Assembly: GCA_003427395.1 (NCBI GenBank)
Contig: BFEA01000541.1
Span: 461,356-486,051 of the forward strand
Source of the DNA: Chara braunii
Lineage: Eukaryota; Streptophyta; Charophyceae; Charales; Characeae
Reading direction: 5' to 3'
DNA: 24,696 nucleotides
Part shown: piece by piece, positions 10,659-19,752 of the stretch
Numbering within the stretch: position 1 is the first letter of the stretch
How the letters are laid out: every line of letters starts with the position of its first letter
Program-made: the position numbers and the translations under genes
Notes under the pieces: generated by a model
Database searches by the model: none
What the model saw: only the letters and a program-made list of their open reading frames with translations
Told to the model about the DNA's origin: nothing

Positions 10659-10835
10659 GCAAAATCCTTATTCTTTTTTTAATTAATTTTCAAAAAAAAT
10701 TGAAGGCAAATTGGAAACGAAGATTTGCATGGGGACGATCCCATCAGTCCCATGTTTTTATTGTCTACCGCGTGGGCGCGGGGGACGCAGCCCTAAGGTA
10801 ACCAAATCAATGAGACTAAGAGCTAACACGAGAGA

Positions 10836-11200
10836 NNNNNNNNNNNNNNNNNNNNNNNNNNNNNNNNNNNNNNNNNNNNNNNNNNNNNNNNNNNNNNNNN
10901 NNNNNNNNNNNNNNNNNNNNNNNNNNNNNNNNNNNNNNNNNNNNNNNNNNNNNNNNNNNNNNNNNNNNNNNNNNNNNNNNNNNNNNNNNNNNNNNNNNNN
11001 NNNNNNNNNNNNNNNNNNNNNNNNNNNNNNNNNNNNNNNNNNNNNNNNNNNNNNNNNNNNNNNNNNNNNNNNNNNNNNNNNNNNNNNNNNNNNNNNNNNN
11101 NNNNNNNNNNNNNNNNNNNNNNNNNNNNNNNNNNNNNNNNNNNNNNNNNNNNNNNNNNNNNNNNNNNNNNNNNNNNNNNNNNNNNNNNNNNNNNNNNNNN
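10836..11200. other. Assembly gap of 365 Ns
   Basis: A run of unknown bases. It hides the outer part of the left direct repeat of the retroelement described at 11201-15317. Confidence 0.99.
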
Positions 11201-11305
11201 TCATCATCTATCCTCACGATCTCCCGCAGTCGCTCTCTGTGTTGTCCTTGTCGTCGTCGATTTCCAACATGCCTTCAATCTGGAGCTACTTTCATCATAT
11301 CTTAT
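11201..11305 (-). repeat. Retroelement flanking direct repeat, gap-side copy
   Basis: About 105 bp matching 15213-15317 in the same orientation at roughly 93 percent by eye. It contains CTCCCGCAGTCGCTCTCT and GTCGTCGTCGATTTCCAA in both copies. It begins at the N gap, so its outer boundary is unknown. It lies just after the reverse-transcriptase remnant in the direction of transcription, as a 3' pLTR/LTR-like repeat would. Confidence 0.7.
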
Positions 11306-11309
11306 GATT

Positions 11310-12542
11310 CTGTTCGTTGATTGATTTTGTCACCCTTGTTTCCAGATATGTTTATTCTTTGTTCGTGTTGTCTAGTGTGATTTCAAGTTTTAGAGATTGG
11401 TGGTAGCATATTTGAAAAATTTTCAGACATTCCAACTCTTTCGTTTAATCTTTCTTACTTGCTATTATGATCATCATTACATCGTCCACAAAACTCATAC
11501 CATGAATAAGTTTCTCATCAATTCCAGTTTGTGCACACCATCTGTACTCGTTGAACGCGCATACCATGTTGCAATGGGTGGGCTAGAGTCCTTCCCCATT
11601 GGTATCCCCATTACTTGGCATAATAATGTTCCTTATACTTTGAAGTTTGAAGTATGGGTGTTTCATGTCATAGTACAACAAATTCATTAGGCACTCGATT
11701 TTTAATGTTCTTCATCCGCAGGTTCCGTTTGCTTTTCCAAAGTTCATGTATTTTCCTCTCATTTTGTAACACAAGTGGTTTTTTCGTTTTTCTTTCGTCG
11801 TTTTCATCATCCATTGCATAACGTTTAAGATATGTGTGTGATCGAGATTCAAAAACATATCTTTGACGTCGTATATAGAGCAGATTATCGTCGTCAGATC
11901 CCCGTATGTTTATTTTGCTACTTGATTGCATTTCTTCAGTCTAAATAGTAGTTGGCTCGTTCCTTTTAGTGAGAAACCAACTTGCAATGCTTGACACATG
12001 AAGTTGATAGCTCTTGATAGTACCTTCGATGCTTTCCGAGATGACTCCTTATATGTCGACACAATTGGTCGGCGTCTGGTGACGTCCTTGTTTTTTAGAA
12101 TTGTATACGCATTTTCGTATGATCCCTGTTCATCCCATTTTGCGATTTTCTTCAGCCCACATCCATGATACGTATTTTTGACCAATTGAGTGATCTCAAA
12201 TTCCGTTTGTTGTATAATTTCGTAGTGATTCGATTCCATAAATAATTTTCGGGTCTTCTCGTACCAAATTTTACGGCATTCTTCAAAAGTTTCTCCATGA
12301 TTTATGTCCAATGGTGATAGGATACATTGCGTCAATCTTCTTTTTACTTCCCATACTTCTGATACATGAAAAAAAATCTTCATATCATTCTTCTTTTCGA
12401 TGCAAGTAGAGACATCTATTTTAATTTCTCTTTTCTTCCTTAGTGGTCGTGGTATACTTGCAATGGTAGTGATGATTGTCCTTTTAATTTCTTCCTTTTC
12501 AGTTCTTTCGTTCATATGGGGTACGTTTTTTGCATTCCACAA
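11310..12542 (-). pseudogene. Reverse transcriptase domain, broken
   Basis: Remnant of an RNA-dependent DNA polymerase. A 210-codon open stretch (12542-11910) holds PLDINHG (about residues 77-83) and the finger motif LKNKD...RPIVS (149-162). After one stop the same frame continues with motif A, YDVKDMFLNLD (about 11873-11838), with the catalytic Asp. Motif B, QVMGIPMGKDSSP, is read in the next frame at about 11617-11579. Motif C, FVDD, is back in the first frame at 11492-11481. A later SLKLE...TYLE segment near 11365-11335 looks like the following conserved region. Several stops and at least two frameshifts make it inactive as it stands. Order and spacing of A, B and C are right for an RT. 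The family is most likely Penelope-like because of the linked GIY-YIG domain. Confidence 0.82.
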
Positions 12543-12561
12543 GAGCTGATTTTCTGTGATT

Positions 12562-13110
12562 TTACTTAATCTGCAAGCAGTGATTGTGTAATATTTCTCC
12601 GACTGTCTTTGATTTTTTAAACATCACACACATCCGAGCTGTCAAATCGTTTACCAAATTGTTATTACTTACGTTTTCCAAGATAGACTTGGTTGTTGTG
12701 TTTCTCACTTGCTTCAGATTAAAACATGCATCAAATGAAATCTTAAATATCAGCCTTCTCTTGATATTGAATGCAAACTTCTTCTTTGAAATTCGTGTGA
12801 AGATGCCTTTAATTGTTCGTCTTTGTTTCTTTCCGGTAATCGATCCCACCTTTGACAGAAGAATCAGTATATCATCTGACGGTAATTTATACAGTTCCCT
12901 CCGTCTCCATGGTGCCCTCAAACAGTTAATCAGAATATTTTTGTGTTTGTTTGTTTTCGGTCTCGTATGCACCAGTTGGATCACATAGAAGATACATTCA
13001 TTTTCGATCCGTTTTCTGCATTTTTTTAAATGAAACTTTGTGTTGTCAATTTTCACAATTGTTGTTACAAATGTTCGTTTAATTACTTTCCATTTTTCAT
13101 TCCATAGTTT
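12562..13110 (-). pseudogene. Linker region between GIY-YIG and RT
   Basis: An open stretch (ATG at 13056; the same frame is open up to 13110) running on from the GIY-YIG segment across a single TGA at 13111-13113. It is basic and Lys/Arg/Asn-rich, with no motif I recognise. It joins the RT segment with one frameshift near 12542-12562. By position it is the connector of a single polyprotein. It includes scattered Cys/His (NECIF, NHC) but no clear zinc finger. Confidence 0.55.
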
Positions 13111-13632
13111 TCAAGTTGTGAAGTAAATCATTGCTTTCGGTTGAAGTATGAATGTTAACTTCGTAGTGTAACCCGGTCGAACCGATTTAAACAAAACAGG
13201 TATATTCTGATTCACCTCATTGTTTTCATTATTTTTCCTCTTTCTCCTTCTTCGTCCTCGGTTTTTCCGAGTCCGTCTGTCTTTTCCCCTTGTATTCAAT
13301 AATGGATTCAGTCTCGTAATCAGTGTTGTTTTCATCCCTATCACCTCTGATCTCACTCCCGCCCAAATGGGTACGAGAACATATTTTTCCCAACCAAATT
13401 TGTGCAGCCAACTGTATAGTTTCCGCTGTGCTCCTCTATTTGGATTCTTGGCCAAGTTTATGTGTTCAATCCATCTCTTGTCGGGATGTCTTCCTGTCCT
13501 CCCCACGTACATATGTCTACACCAAGGTGAAACTCCCTGTACTAACTAGTTGCTCAATTTCTGTTGATAGCCTGCGTATCTGCTCCCACTTCTGTATCGT
13601 GGTGAGGTCGTCTGATGTTGAGGTGTCTTCTA
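13111..13632 (-). pseudogene. GIY-YIG endonuclease-like domain
   Basis: Nuclease domain that would nick target DNA for retrotransposition. The clearest part is the 133-codon stretch starting at 13512. It has YVGRT (residues 2-6), then DKRWIEH with the expected catalytic Arg (13), KLYSWLHKFGWEKY (31-44), and LITRLNPLLN (64-73) ending in the expected metal-site Asn. The residue aligned with the family's catalytic Glu is Lys61, so the active site is incomplete. The first half of the motif (GIY) is not clear. The upstream 13632-13513 is open in another frame (DDLTTIQKWEQIRRLSTEIE, a possible helix) but broken by a stop. A Lys/Arg-rich tail follows (residues 77-94). It lies upstream of the RT in the same direction. 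Confidence 0.72.
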
Positions 13633-14196
13633 CCTTCCCAACATTTTTTCGACGTTCGAAGATGTGTCGGATGAGTCATACTCATCACTCCCGCTTGATC
13701 TTGTACTAAGGCTTTCGTAATCATCCTCACTTGTATCGCCACCAGTTGTATTGGACACTCTGATGTTATCTGGATCTGGCATGATATGTGTTTCAAGATC
13801 AGAATCCCGGTTGAAGTCCCGCCCCTTGTAGGCGATCAATCCAGGAACTTGCCTCAACGCAGAGATCGCTTGCGGCTTGTCCTTGTACCTGATGTCATGC
13901 ATCTTGCATAAGACCTTCATGTCAGTGTAGTGAAGACGAAGAAGCTGCATGTCCGTCATCGGTTCGACCCCGAAATTAATGCTCCGTTTTGCCTTTGACT
14001 TCGCTGCCGACACGTTGCGATTAATCTTCGTTCGTCCTCTCTTGGGGTGTGGAGGGATTACGCGTCCCAATCTGCTTTTGTTTGGTGCGCTTCTGCTTGG
14101 CATGCTTCGGCTCGGAATGCTGCGGCTACCATGTACTGAAGTTGGTAGTCCAACCATTGTCCCCATATATCCGTTTGGATGAACCGAAGACGACAC
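13630..14196 (-). pseudogene. SAP-like DNA-binding segment of the retroelement
   Basis: Open frame of 188 codons. Residues 1-70 are basic and Ser/Pro/Arg-rich with a repeated SRS-type stretch. Residues about 86-116 (LRLHYTDMKVLCKMHDIRYK onward) fit the two-helix SAP pattern L..h...dLk.lc...gi..kdkk.e.i.al, a DNA-binding motif. The tail (135-185) is acidic and Ser/Thr-rich. It is in the same frame as the GIY-YIG segment further downstream, so it was probably the N-terminal half of one polyprotein. The SAP call is by eye and needs a profile search. Confidence 0.5.
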
Positions 14197-14221
14197 GATC
14201 GGAGTGCAGGTACGAGTCGGT

Positions 14222-14825
14222 TCATTGATTCATCTCTGTCGGCTTCAGTGCTTCATCAATGCTGGACTTTAGCGCGTCCAGAGATAGCTCAGGCTTCGTT
14301 GCGGTGTCTTCCTTGTTCGGAGGAGTTGGCTGCTTTTCACTCGTCTTTTGTGTGAGTTGCTCCATTGTCTTGAGAACTTTGTCCATCTCCCGGCGGAGCT
14401 TAAAGATTTCTTCCTTAAGATCCGTCGTAAACCACGCTCGATTTCCAGGTGGGGGGAAATCATTCCGTCTTTGCTCCCACAATGGTCTCGAGAACTAGCT
14501 TGGAGATCCTGACTCCGTCCTTCTTCTCCGTGACGATGGTGATCTTGACTTATGTCTTCTATCTCTCGGAGTTTTCGATCTCCCCCTTCTTGAGCGCTTC
14601 CTCCCTTGAGATCCGGAAGATGATGATGAGTGTTTGCGCCGCCTCCTGTCTGACGATGATCGCGAACGCGACATCTTCCTTGAAGCTTGGGAACGTCAGG
14701 TAGGTAGTCTTCGTACTTGAAATCGATACAAAACCCCATTGTTCTTCTTCAGTACACACCAGATAAGTAAAATAGAATCTCCAAAAATCGTTGAGTAATC
14801 TCCGCGCTATAGTAATCTCCAACAA
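14222..14825 (-). pseudogene. N-terminal part of the retroelement ORF, frameshifted
   Basis: Two open pieces in different frames. The upstream piece (14825-14559) has alternating hydrophobic stretches (WGFVSISS, DVAFAIIVRQ, LIIIFRIS) typical of beta strands, and continues past two stops with VKITIVTEKKDGVRISKLVL. The downstream piece (14482-14222) contains a likely coiled coil (LKEEIFKLRREMDKVLKTME) followed by a Pro/Thr/Lys linker. Together they look like the front of the same polyprotein, or a separate first ORF. No family recognised. Confidence 0.42.
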
Positions 14826-14975
14826 ATCGCCACTATGATATCACGAAATAAAAGGGTTACAAATGAAGAGAGAGAGATAAAGACAGTGAATATAAAATGG
14901 AAGAGTGATAGGTCTATACAGTGTCAATCATCGCAGGTACCGCCCGCAAGTTCTAAGCACCGTGCATAGAGATAA

Positions 14976-15071
14976 ACACATGCAAATGTAAACAGAACGT
15001 TCGAGGTTTTACTTTCACAGCATACACATGCAAATGTAGACAGAACGTGCGAGGTTTTACTTTCACAGCAT
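14976..15071. repeat. 48-bp tandem repeat, two copies
   Basis: Units 14976-15023 and 15024-15071 share ACACATGCAAATGTA and CGAGGTTTTACTTTCACAG, differing at about two bases. They lie upstream of the retroelement ORF, between it and the far direct repeat, so may belong to its 5' untranslated region. Confidence 0.9.
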
Positions 15072-15212
15072 ACAAGTAATGTCAATGGCATGCGACACCA
15101 GTCATGATTACCCTTCTACCTCACTGCTCAGGTAATCATTTCAGCCACCATCCTCAGTTTTTATACCCTTCGTTCTCAGTCCTTCTCCGCCACTTTCCTT
15201 ATCCTTGCAGTG

Positions 15213-15317
15213 TACTTATCATGTATCCTCAGGATCTCCCGCAGTCGCTCTCTATGTTGTCCTTGTCGTCGTCGATTTCCAATATGCCTTCAATCTGAAG
15301 CTACTTTCATCATATGT
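15213..15317 (-). repeat. Retroelement flanking direct repeat, far copy
   Basis: Partner of 11201-11305, about 4.0 kb away and in the same orientation. It lies upstream of the retroelement coding region on the minus strand, consistent with the pseudo-LTRs of Penelope-like elements. Similarity falls off near 15317 on one side. On the other it cannot be followed because the partner runs into the gap. Confidence 0.7.
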
Positions 15318-15730
15318 AATGATTATGTGCGTGCTACTCATGTACTCTCCTCTCTGTCGGAGTTCCGTCTTACTGTGGTACTTGCCTATAACTCCGCTGT
15401 TTTTTTATACTGACTCGAATCTGGTCTTGTTTGTTGTTCTGTTCTTGTTCCTTTTCATGGCCGTGGATTTTCCTTCATTTCCAAGTGAGTACTTTTTCTT
15501 TATTGGTTCGTTTCCACTACTTTAGGTCTTTCATCTTCTATCTGTTTCGTATGTTTGGAAATGTGAGCGAGACTGTTACGTCGTTATGTCTGCAGAAATT
15601 TCATGATATTCCGGAGTACTTAGTCGTGTATGTTTCTTTTTCATCCCTAAAAATTTATTTTCATTCCGTGCAAAATTATATTTTTGATTTTTGATTTTTG
15701 ATTTTTCGATTTGTGATTTTAGTTTTATAT
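15318..15730. other. AT-rich spacer with a TTTTGAT-type simple repeat
   Basis: No gene seen. A short simple repeat of TTTTTGA units occupies about 15682-15712, followed by imperfect continuation to 15725. Confidence 0.5.
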
Positions 15731-16285
15731 TCACACCTTGACACAGATGCCGAACCCCACTATACCGCAGCCTAAGGGCTGCGAATTGTTATTTTTTTCA
15801 AGTGTCATGCACATGTTTTCACATGTCTTTCGCACGTCATCCACTCGCGTCGGCAAATGTTGCGCCCCTTTCCCGATTGTCCGCTTTACCGCGGCGACGA
15901 GCGTTCGATTCCAACAGCCGTCTGCCTTCTCTTCATATTCCGGGCACCGCTCCTCCAAGCAGTAAAGCACCTTCTTTTGGTATTGAAAACCTGTGAACAT
16001 CGTAATTGTAATTGCCCCAGGGTTTCGACCAAATATAGACACAAACACAACGTGTACTGGACATGGGGAGTTCGCACAAGGCTGGCTTCTTGATGCATTA
16101 CAGTTGATGGATTCCTCGGGATGCTTTGTGGATTCGCAGTGGGAGACATGTGTGGTAGTCGACACACACACCATCGGCGCGCAAGTGTCCATCCGCCCGT
16201 GTCGAGGTGCTAGCCATCTTCCGTTGTCGGGCGCATCGGCCCAGCACCGCACCAGGGCAGCGTGGGACCCTCCCGGCCGCGTCAC
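15731..16285 (-). CDS. Cysteine-rich ORF of unknown function
   Basis: A 184-codon ORF starting at 16285 and ending in GICVKV. It has about 15 Cys, mostly in the C-terminal half: VLYCLEERCPEYEEKADGC, then KTCENMC, then LGCGIVGFGIC. That spacing suggests a disulphide-bonded extracellular or secreted domain, but no signal peptide is seen at this start and the first ~60 residues look non-coding. The true start, if any, may be near the Met at about residue 95, or in an upstream exon. I recognise no family. It may be a gene fragment or a chance ORF. Confidence 0.3.
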   Translation of the reverse strand: MTRPGGSHAALVRCWADAPDNGRWLAPRHGRMDTCAPMVCVSTTTHVSHCESTKHPEESINCNASRSQPCANSPCPVHVVFVSIFGRNPGAITITMFTGFQYQKKVLYCLEERCPEYEEKADGCWNRTLVAAVKRTIGKGAQHLPTRVDDVRKTCENMCMTLEKNNNSQPLGCGIVGFGICVKV

Positions 16286-16289
16286 ACAA

Positions 16290-17030
16290 GAGTTGGTCTA
16301 AATCCTTCGACGCAAAATATACATGGAACTTCCACAAAGCCGCTCCGGCCGAGTGCGCCAGCCATACCTCTCGCGAGCCCCTACGACTGGATAGGGCCTA
16401 CGCGAGGCACGACTTACCTCCACCTTACGGGAGTTGTCACCTCCCTTCGATGGGCGTATCCCCGCCGAGCTACCAGTCCACAGTACGAAAGTTGATCAGT
16501 TGCAATCGCAGAGGTGGACCAGCCGAGGGCGTTTCTCGTTCGCTGTAGCATAGGGGGTACGCGTGGTAATACGCCTATCGGACCCGCACGCGAACCGACA
16601 TCTTGGGGGGCTGAAGTCCCAAGCGCGGTCCGTCGTCGGTCGACTAGGACGCATCCTACACACCACGCGCACATCACTCTAACAATCGCAAGACAACAAC
16701 ACACACACACACACACGAAACGACACAACACAAACAACGCGACAACGCTCCTAGCCCCTTGGTAGCCGTTCCATAACTCTACGATGCAGAAATCGAGTAG
16801 GCGTCGCTCGCGAGACGTTGACGTAAGGCTAACTCATATCGACTCGCAATGCAATCGCACGTAAGTGGTCGCAGTGATGGCGTACTATGTAGTACCCATA
16901 CTCACGTGGTCCTCGTTAATCTCGAGGGTCGCGTTCGACACTCAAGTGTCGGTTGACACGCGCCTTGAGGGTTAGTCTCTCGACGCTGGACAACCGCCAT
17001 GCGCGGTTGAAGATCACACACCCCTTTCTG
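16290..17030. other. GC-rich stretch without a recognised gene
   Basis: Contains an (AC)n microsatellite at about 16697-16716, a CGCGTG/CACGCG inverted pair near 16560-16595, and a perfect 7-bp hairpin CAACCGC/GCGGTTG at 16991-17009. GACACT/AGTGTC pairs at 16937-16950. Reading frames show no family resemblance. Confidence 0.4.
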
Positions 17031-17031
17031 C

Positions 17032-17120
17032 ACCCTGTGTAGAGTGGGTGGTACACAGGTTCATACCTGTGGTGACAGTCATTTCTTGCGGCCCTGGGGT
17101 TGAGTCCTACCCCAGGCCTG
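17032..17120 (+). repeat. tRNA-like sequence, possible SINE head
   Basis: TAGAGTGGGTGGTACA (17040-17055) resembles a tRNA A box and D loop. ACAGG-TTCATA-CCTGT (17054-17069) resembles an anticodon arm with CAT in the loop. CCTGGGG-TTGAGTCCTA-CCCCAGG (17093-17116) is a perfect 7-bp T-arm-like hairpin whose loop is a B box missing one C. Elements are in tRNA order with an enlarged variable region. No CCA, and no acceptor stem. It is not a functional tRNA; a tRNA-derived SINE or a tRNA pseudogene is likely. Confidence 0.42.
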
Positions 17121-18500
17121 GGCGAAAATCAAGGGGTTTGACTTTGACGGCTGCCACGGACTACAACGTCCAACCATGATAATCCCTAAAAAGCAAACAA
17201 AGCACAAGAAAAAAAGGATACGGCGAAGGCCACCTTACTTCAACAGAAATCGCGACCTTGGGGTACCCTCCCTTCTTCGGATGATGCCAGCGGCCTACAA
17301 TAACCCCAAGCGTTGCGCCTACGTGCGAGCCAGCGGTCCCATAACCTTTAGACACTGGGCCGGAAACGTCTCACACAGGATTCTAACATAAAGCTGCGCG
17401 CCCGCAGACCAATTCTACACCAACCATCGATGCGAATCGTACGTGGTAATCGCGGCTCAGGCCTGCACGATATTGAATGGCTAAAGGAACATATCGCGAG
17501 GGGTCACTCCTCACGATATTGAACGGCTGAAGGACACGCCGTTCGGCCTTCGCGACATTCCCGCCTTCAGGGTGGAGTGTTTCGACGATCAACGCAAATA
17601 GGCTCTGTACGAGGGGGAACTCCTCCCCTGCAGAGTATGTCCTGGACAAGGACCTTGAATCTCGGCCCAAAACCAACGTCCGACTAAGAAACCCCCAAGA
17701 CGCAAATAGGCAAAGGGGAGGGTCTTCCCTGTGCTCCTTAGTCTCAACCTTTGAGCAAGTTTCTAACATGGGCCCCCCTAGGCCTCACAAACATTCATCC
17801 TAAGCGCACCCACGCACACACTCATAAGGGGGATAGAGTTGCGACGATCACTTCTCACAGGCACAGTGAGACTCCTCACAACCATATGTACGTATATGGG
17901 ATCGCAGGCAATCCAAATCCAAAATCCGAGCCACATGACATACCTGCAATCACATCAAGAATTGAACGACAAAACACGCGCTACACGAAGTCAACCATGC
18001 AAGCCCCAATCTCTTGTCCAACCAACCATAATTAAATACTCAGTACTTTTGTCAAATGGTCATTCAATAAAAGTCCGGGTGAAACCCTCAACAAACAATA
18101 AAGTCATCAGGGCTAAAGCCTTTTAGGTTGGATATGGAGAGTGAGTTGGAATTGAGTCGTACACCGACGAGTCGGCAACCGACTTGTTATCAGTGATAAC
18201 AAAGGATGATCTTCGTAGGATCAGGCTGACTCTAATCCAGATGCTGAATCGAACGACCAAGAAGACCTGTAACACAAGACATGTCAATCCCCAAACTAAC
18301 TTTATTACTCCTTGGAGGGTAATCACAATTTCGCTCCAAAAGCTTACCTTGATGACTGACCCCAAGCCTACCCCTAAACAGTGCCCAAAGCAACGGTAAA
18401 CCCTGGCAGAATCTCCCCTATTCAGGGTGGATCGATTTCCCAGATTTATACCAAGTCAAATTTGAACTCAACCCCCAACTTTGAGTTCAACTTCGACAAA
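17121..18500. other. Non-coding repeat-like stretch
   Basis: No gene recognised. A short tandem duplication (46-bp spacing) starts at 17466 and 17512, each with CACGATATTGAAYGGCTRAA. The stretch looks like the untranslated part of a long repeat whose 3' portion carries the ~122-bp units that follow. Confidence 0.35.
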
Positions 18501-18830
18501 ATTTGACTAACTTCTTAGTTTTGCAAAAATTTCGGCAGCACTCCCCCTAGAAACGTGCTTTCCCAAATTTTATACAAGGCTAAGTTTAGAACTTGAGACT
18601 AACTTTGACTTCCTAAAATCCAATTTTGTCTAACTCCTTGAATTAGCAAAAATTTGGGCAGCACTCCCTCTAGAAAATGAGACTTTCCAAACTTTTACTA
18701 ATTCATATATAAAGACAAGACGATTTGAGCTTTGACAAGTCAAAACTTGTCTAACTCCTTGAATCTGTAGAAATTTCGGCAGCGCTTCCCGCAGAGAAAG
18801 TAGCTTACCAAAATTTATATAAGTCCAAGT
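18501..18830 (+). repeat. ~122-bp tandem repeat with TTCGGCAGC motif, three units
   Basis: Anchor TTCGGCAGC or TTGGGCAGC occurs at 18531, 18654 and 18775 (spacings 123 and 121). Each is preceded by TTTGTCTAACTCCTTGAA-like sequence and followed by ACTCCCYCTAGAAA and CTTTCCCAAA-like sequence. A similar TTTCGGCAG...CTCCCCT motif is, from memory, common in untranslated tandem repeats of plant gypsy retrotransposons. Whether that is homology or coincidence is unknown. Confidence 0.75.
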
Positions 18831-19107
18831 ATAACAGTGAGTCTCAGAAAATGCAAGAATCGATCTAAGTAAAATAAGGTCAACTTAGAAAATGCAGGAA
18901 TTGACCTAACTCCTATCGCTCTAGCACGTGGCAAGCCTCTAAAGTAACTACCTGTCAACATGAAACCCAGACCAAGTAGTAATCTCACTCAGCCTCATGC
19001 AGGCCAAACCACAAAGGTAAGTACTCTCACCAACCCCAAACTCTTTAACAAACAATAGTTCATGCTTCCTCAGTGAGTTACCCCTTTATACCCAACTTAC
19101 ATAAGGC
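18831..19107. other. AT-rich spacer
   Basis: Holds a short duplication (CAGAAAATGCAAGAATCGA near 18844 and a related copy near 18885). No gene seen. Confidence 0.4.
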
Positions 19108-19656
19108 ATATATCAGGCCACCTGAACTTACAGAGCGCGCTCAACTTAGCCAGGCCTAAAGTCAGAATACCTAAACTTATAGAGCATTCTGACTTAGCCA
19201 AGTATACACAGACAGAGGGTACAACTACATCTCTCTTCTTTGGGCATATGACTAGACCACTCTAGCCGCCCTGAACTGTTTAAATAGTCAAGTTATATAT
19301 ATCTCTCTGAACTTTAATCTTCAAAGGGGACATAACGCTGAGCCACTCAACTTAGAACACCGCTCAGTCTGCCCAGGTTTACCTTCAGTTATACCTCTTT
19401 AATTGTACTCTCTTCAATTATGATAAGCTATAGCCAGGCTACGTAAACTTATAGAGCGGTCTGACTAGCCTGTTCTTAATAACATAGTAATATAGTATAG
19501 TCAAATTATAGCGATTGGATTCCAACATGTGCGAGGCATTAGGTCAGACTACCTAAACTTATAGAGCGGTCTGATCCTCTGCCAGGTTCATTCCTCTCTT
19601 ATCCAGTCTGTGCGAGGCAGTGAGACAGACTACCTAAGCTTATAGAGCGGTCTGCC
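19108..19656 (+). repeat. Array A: hairpins with constant loop and variable stems
   Basis: At least four clear and two degenerate copies share the loop ACCTAAACTTATAGAGC flanked by self-complementary arms that differ between copies. Examples: AGTCAGAAT/ATTCTGACT (19160-19194), GGTCAGACT/GGTCTGATC (19542-19576), CAGACT/GGTCTG (19626-19654) and TAGCCAGGCT/GGTCTGACTA with one mismatch (19431-19467). CTGAGC/GCTCAG (19338-19367) has a diverged loop. A weak copy lies at 19113-19142. Two copies share an upstream TGTGCGAGGCA, and its GGCA(G) can pair with a downstream (C)TGCC as an outer stem. No coding potential. Confidence 0.75.
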
Positions 19657-19703
19657 CCCTGCCAAAGTTAGTCCCTCAAAACAAAACAGGAGACGGTGTC
19701 GGT

Positions 19704-19729
19704 GCGAATACCCTTACAAGGGTATCCGC
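19704..19729. repeat. 11-bp hairpin with one mismatch
   Basis: GCG-A-ATACCCTT pairs with AAGGGTAT-C-CGC around an AC dinucleotide loop. It lies between array A and the start of the right-hand tRNA-like repeat. Could mark an element end or be a short transcribed hairpin. Confidence 0.6.
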
Positions 19730-19752
19730 CCTGGTTTTTGCAAGTGACAGAA

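Larger units (their letters stand above)
10190..10835. other. Non-coding stretch between MITE and gap
   Basis: Apart from the inverted repeat and palindrome listed separately, no gene is seen. Reading frames are short, without family resemblance. Confidence 0.4.

Noticed and set aside
15216-15310. Hammerhead ribozyme in the retroelement direct repeat
   Set aside because: TGATGA occurs on the minus strand, but no CTGATGA...GAAA core with pairing stems could be drawn from visible sequence. Part of the other copy is in the gap.
17383-17769. 128-codon minus-strand open frame
   Set aside because: No motif. It overlaps a short DNA-level duplication and repeat-like sequence.
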